The position numbers and the translations under genes are program-made. A DNA stretch of 64,000 nt from Trebonia sp963759545. Its GTDB lineage: Bacteria; Actinomycetota; Actinomycetes; Streptosporangiales; Streptosporangiaceae. The stretch lies in contig CAVXAB010000025.1 in the NCBI GenBank assembly GCA_963759545.1, positions 1 through 64,000 on the forward strand, given 5' to 3'. Within the stretch, counting starts at the first letter, position 1, and each line of letters starts with the position of its first letter. The notes beneath the pieces are model-generated. The model searched no databases, was not told where the DNA came from, and worked only from the letters and a program-made list of their open reading frames with translations. Below are positions 63,054 through 64,000 of the stretch, piece after piece.

Positions 63054-63638
63054 ATGATTCAGCGGATACGCCGGTCCAGGATGTTCGGATGGGACCGTAA
63101 CCCGCTGCGGCGGCGCATTGACCGGGTCGAGGCAGGCATGCTGGCCGGGCTGATCATGGCCTTCCTGATCGGCGCGCCCTTTCTGGTGGCGGGAGCAGGT
63201 CACCTGGCCCGCGCGGCTGGCCTGCGGGCGCTGCGCACGCAAGCGACGTGGTCGCAGGTGTCGGCGACCGTGCCGCGGGCAGCGCCGAACCACGGCGAGG
63301 AGATTCCCGGACAGCTGGATACCGTCTTCGTGCAGGGACGCTGGACGGCGCCCGACGGGCACCCACGCAGCGGCCTGATTGCGACCAGCCAGGGAGTGGC
63401 GGTGGGCAATACCACCCGCATCTGGGTCAGCCGTGCAGGCTCACCGACCGGAGCGCCCCGCGAGCGCTCCGAACTGCTTGGATGGACCCCGATCGCCGAG
63501 GTGGGGACGGCGCTTGTGCTGGCGTTGATATTCTTCCTCGCCGTCCGCCTCCAGCGCCGGCTGTTCGAGCGGAGCCGCCTCGCTTGCTGGCACAGGGCAT
63601 GGCGAGCTCAAGGACCGCGCTGGACCGGGCAGCGTTAG
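63054..63638 (+). CDS. Rv1733c-family membrane protein
   Basis: 194 residues with two membrane helices (VEAGMLAGLIMAFLIGAPFLV and VGTALVLALIFFLAVRLQRRL) flanking an extracellular domain that contains VQGRWTAPDGHPRSGLI and TRIWVSRAGSPT, and ending WRAQGPRWTGQR. This is the layout of mycobacterial Rv1733c, a member of the DosR dormancy regulon; its biochemical role is unknown. It is one of the better markers that this end of the window is a dormancy or stress island. The start could be ATG 63054 or the in-frame ATG nine codons later. Confidence 0.78.
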   Translation: MIQRIRRSRMFGWDRNPLRRRIDRVEAGMLAGLIMAFLIGAPFLVAGAGHLARAAGLRALRTQATWSQVSATVPRAAPNHGEEIPGQLDTVFVQGRWTAPDGHPRSGLIATSQGVAVGNTTRIWVSRAGSPTGAPRERSELLGWTPIAEVGTALVLALIFFLAVRLQRRLFERSRLACWHRAWRAQGPRWTGQR

Positions 63639-63658
63639 TTGCCGCGCGCCTGCGCACA

Positions 63659-63675
63659 TCACCCCGCGCGGGTGA
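63659..63675. promoter_or_regulatory. Island palindrome, site 6 (perfect)
   Basis: TCACCC-CGCGC-GGGTGA, perfect, and extendable to CATCACCC and GGGTGATG. It lies 63 bases before the short reading frame at 63739. Confidence 0.65.
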
Positions 63676-63738
63676 TGCGTGTCATGTCATGTCCAGGCAA
63701 AGTGATCTCATGACCGACCAGTCGGCCGGAGGGTCACG

Positions 63739-63795
63739 ATGAGCCTGCCCGCGGGGGAGCGGCGAAGGCTGTGCATGATGGGACGATTACTGTAG
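63739..63795 (+). pseudogene. Truncated DUF3040-like N-terminus (18 codons)
   Basis: Behind a good GGAGGG site the frame reads MSLPAGERRRLCMMGRLL and stops at TAG 63793. The first ten residues match the usual start of actinobacterial DUF3040 membrane proteins, but nothing recognisable continues in any frame. It may be a decayed gene or a real micro-peptide under island site 6. A 7-bp inverted repeat (GTAGAGC at 63792, GCTCTAC at 63821) follows. Confidence 0.35.
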
Positions 63796-63838
63796 AGCTC
63801 CGATCCGGGTCACCGGTGCCGCTCTACTCGATGCGCCG

Positions 63839-64000
63839 TCACTGATGGAGCCGACGCACTTCGATCAGGTGGACACCGAATGTGTCGAACCTGGCCAGCA
63901 GACCTTGCAACGCCGCGCTGTCGACTATCTCGCCGCATAGCACAGTCTCGACTGGTGCTACGGCCGATGTGAGATCGAAATCGAGCAAGGCCTCGGGCGG
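63839..64000 (-). CDS. Partial small protein, C-terminal part
   Basis: The minus-strand frame enters from the right edge and ends at TGA (63841-63839). The 53 visible residues include APVETVLCGEIVDSAALQGL with LARFDTFGVHLIEVRRLHQ, the end pattern of short actinobacterial proteins of about 70-80 residues seen in stress loci (gly-rich strand, then DQAALHGLLARV-like helix and a final strand). No function is known to me. Confidence 0.5.
   Translation of the reverse strand, partial: PPEALLDFDLTSAVAPVETVLCGEIVDSAALQGLLARFDTFGVHLIEVRRLHQ

Overview
High-GC (about 70%) actinobacterial chromosome segment. Frequent GTG starts, possible leaderless promoters, an F420-type PPOX protein, a bacterial dynamin pair like the DynA/DynB pair of sporulating actinomycetes, a DUF6504-dnaE2 unit and a CydD-CydC fusion point to a filamentous soil actinomycete, plausibly Streptosporangiales. 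The genus is not identifiable from this sequence alone. No rRNA, tRNA, CRISPR array or intact mobile element was seen. One decayed tyrosine-integrase fragment lies near 40.8 kb.

Layout. 0-9 kb: the end of an unknown gene, a SnoaL-like protein divergent from a SigG-type ECF sigma factor, hemC, a LexA-like box and promoter before DUF6504-dnaE2 (mutasome polymerase), then archaeal/eukaryal-type proS. 9-17 kb: two membrane proteins with a 17-codon gene between them, two LysR regulators next to small redox enzymes (PPOX, NmrA-like), a D-threonine-aldolase-like PLP enzyme, and an ECF41 sigma factor coupled to its usual carboxymuconolactone-decarboxylase-like partner behind a matching promoter. 17-27 kb: a large CehA/McbA-type PHP hydrolase, GtrA and GT2 glycosylation genes, cysG, and two dynamin-like GTPases. 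27-36 kb: one tightly coupled minus-strand operon (FAD oxidoreductase, both aconitase-X subunits, complete branched-chain-type ABC transporter) under a LysR regulator; this looks like uptake plus dehydration/oxidation of an unidentified hydroxy acid or amino acid. 36-45 kb: cytosolic HtrA-like protease, P-loop kinase, SSB paralogue, diguanylate cyclase, ettA, and a LigW-like decarboxylase with an IclR regulator.

45-64 kb reads as a stress island: DUF2252, type II NADH dehydrogenase, glucose-6-phosphate dehydrogenase, CydDC, GAP-family and other membrane proteins, ClC channel, cation/proton antiporter, glutamate decarboxylase, GH15 glucosidase/trehalase and an Rv1733c-family protein. Together they suit acid tolerance (GadB, ClC, antiporter), redox and respiratory maintenance (NDH-2, Zwf, CydDC) and reserve-sugar use. 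Six copies of a 17-bp palindrome, (T/C)CACCC-N5-GGGTGA with at most one mismatch, occur only in this island, mostly just upstream of genes, and suggest a shared regulator that I cannot name.

Five island genes (ndh, zwf, cydDC, a membrane protein, gadB) each carry one apparent single-base frameshift with recognisable protein sequence on both sides, and a GAP-family gene is broken further. This may be local sequence error or recent decay and should be settled before these genes are called dead or alive. Two genes (proS and the D-threonine-aldolase homologue) have their 3' ends, stop codon included, tandemly duplicated into the spacer. Three related long palindromes lie just behind genes at 16.7, 37.3 and 40.6 kb.
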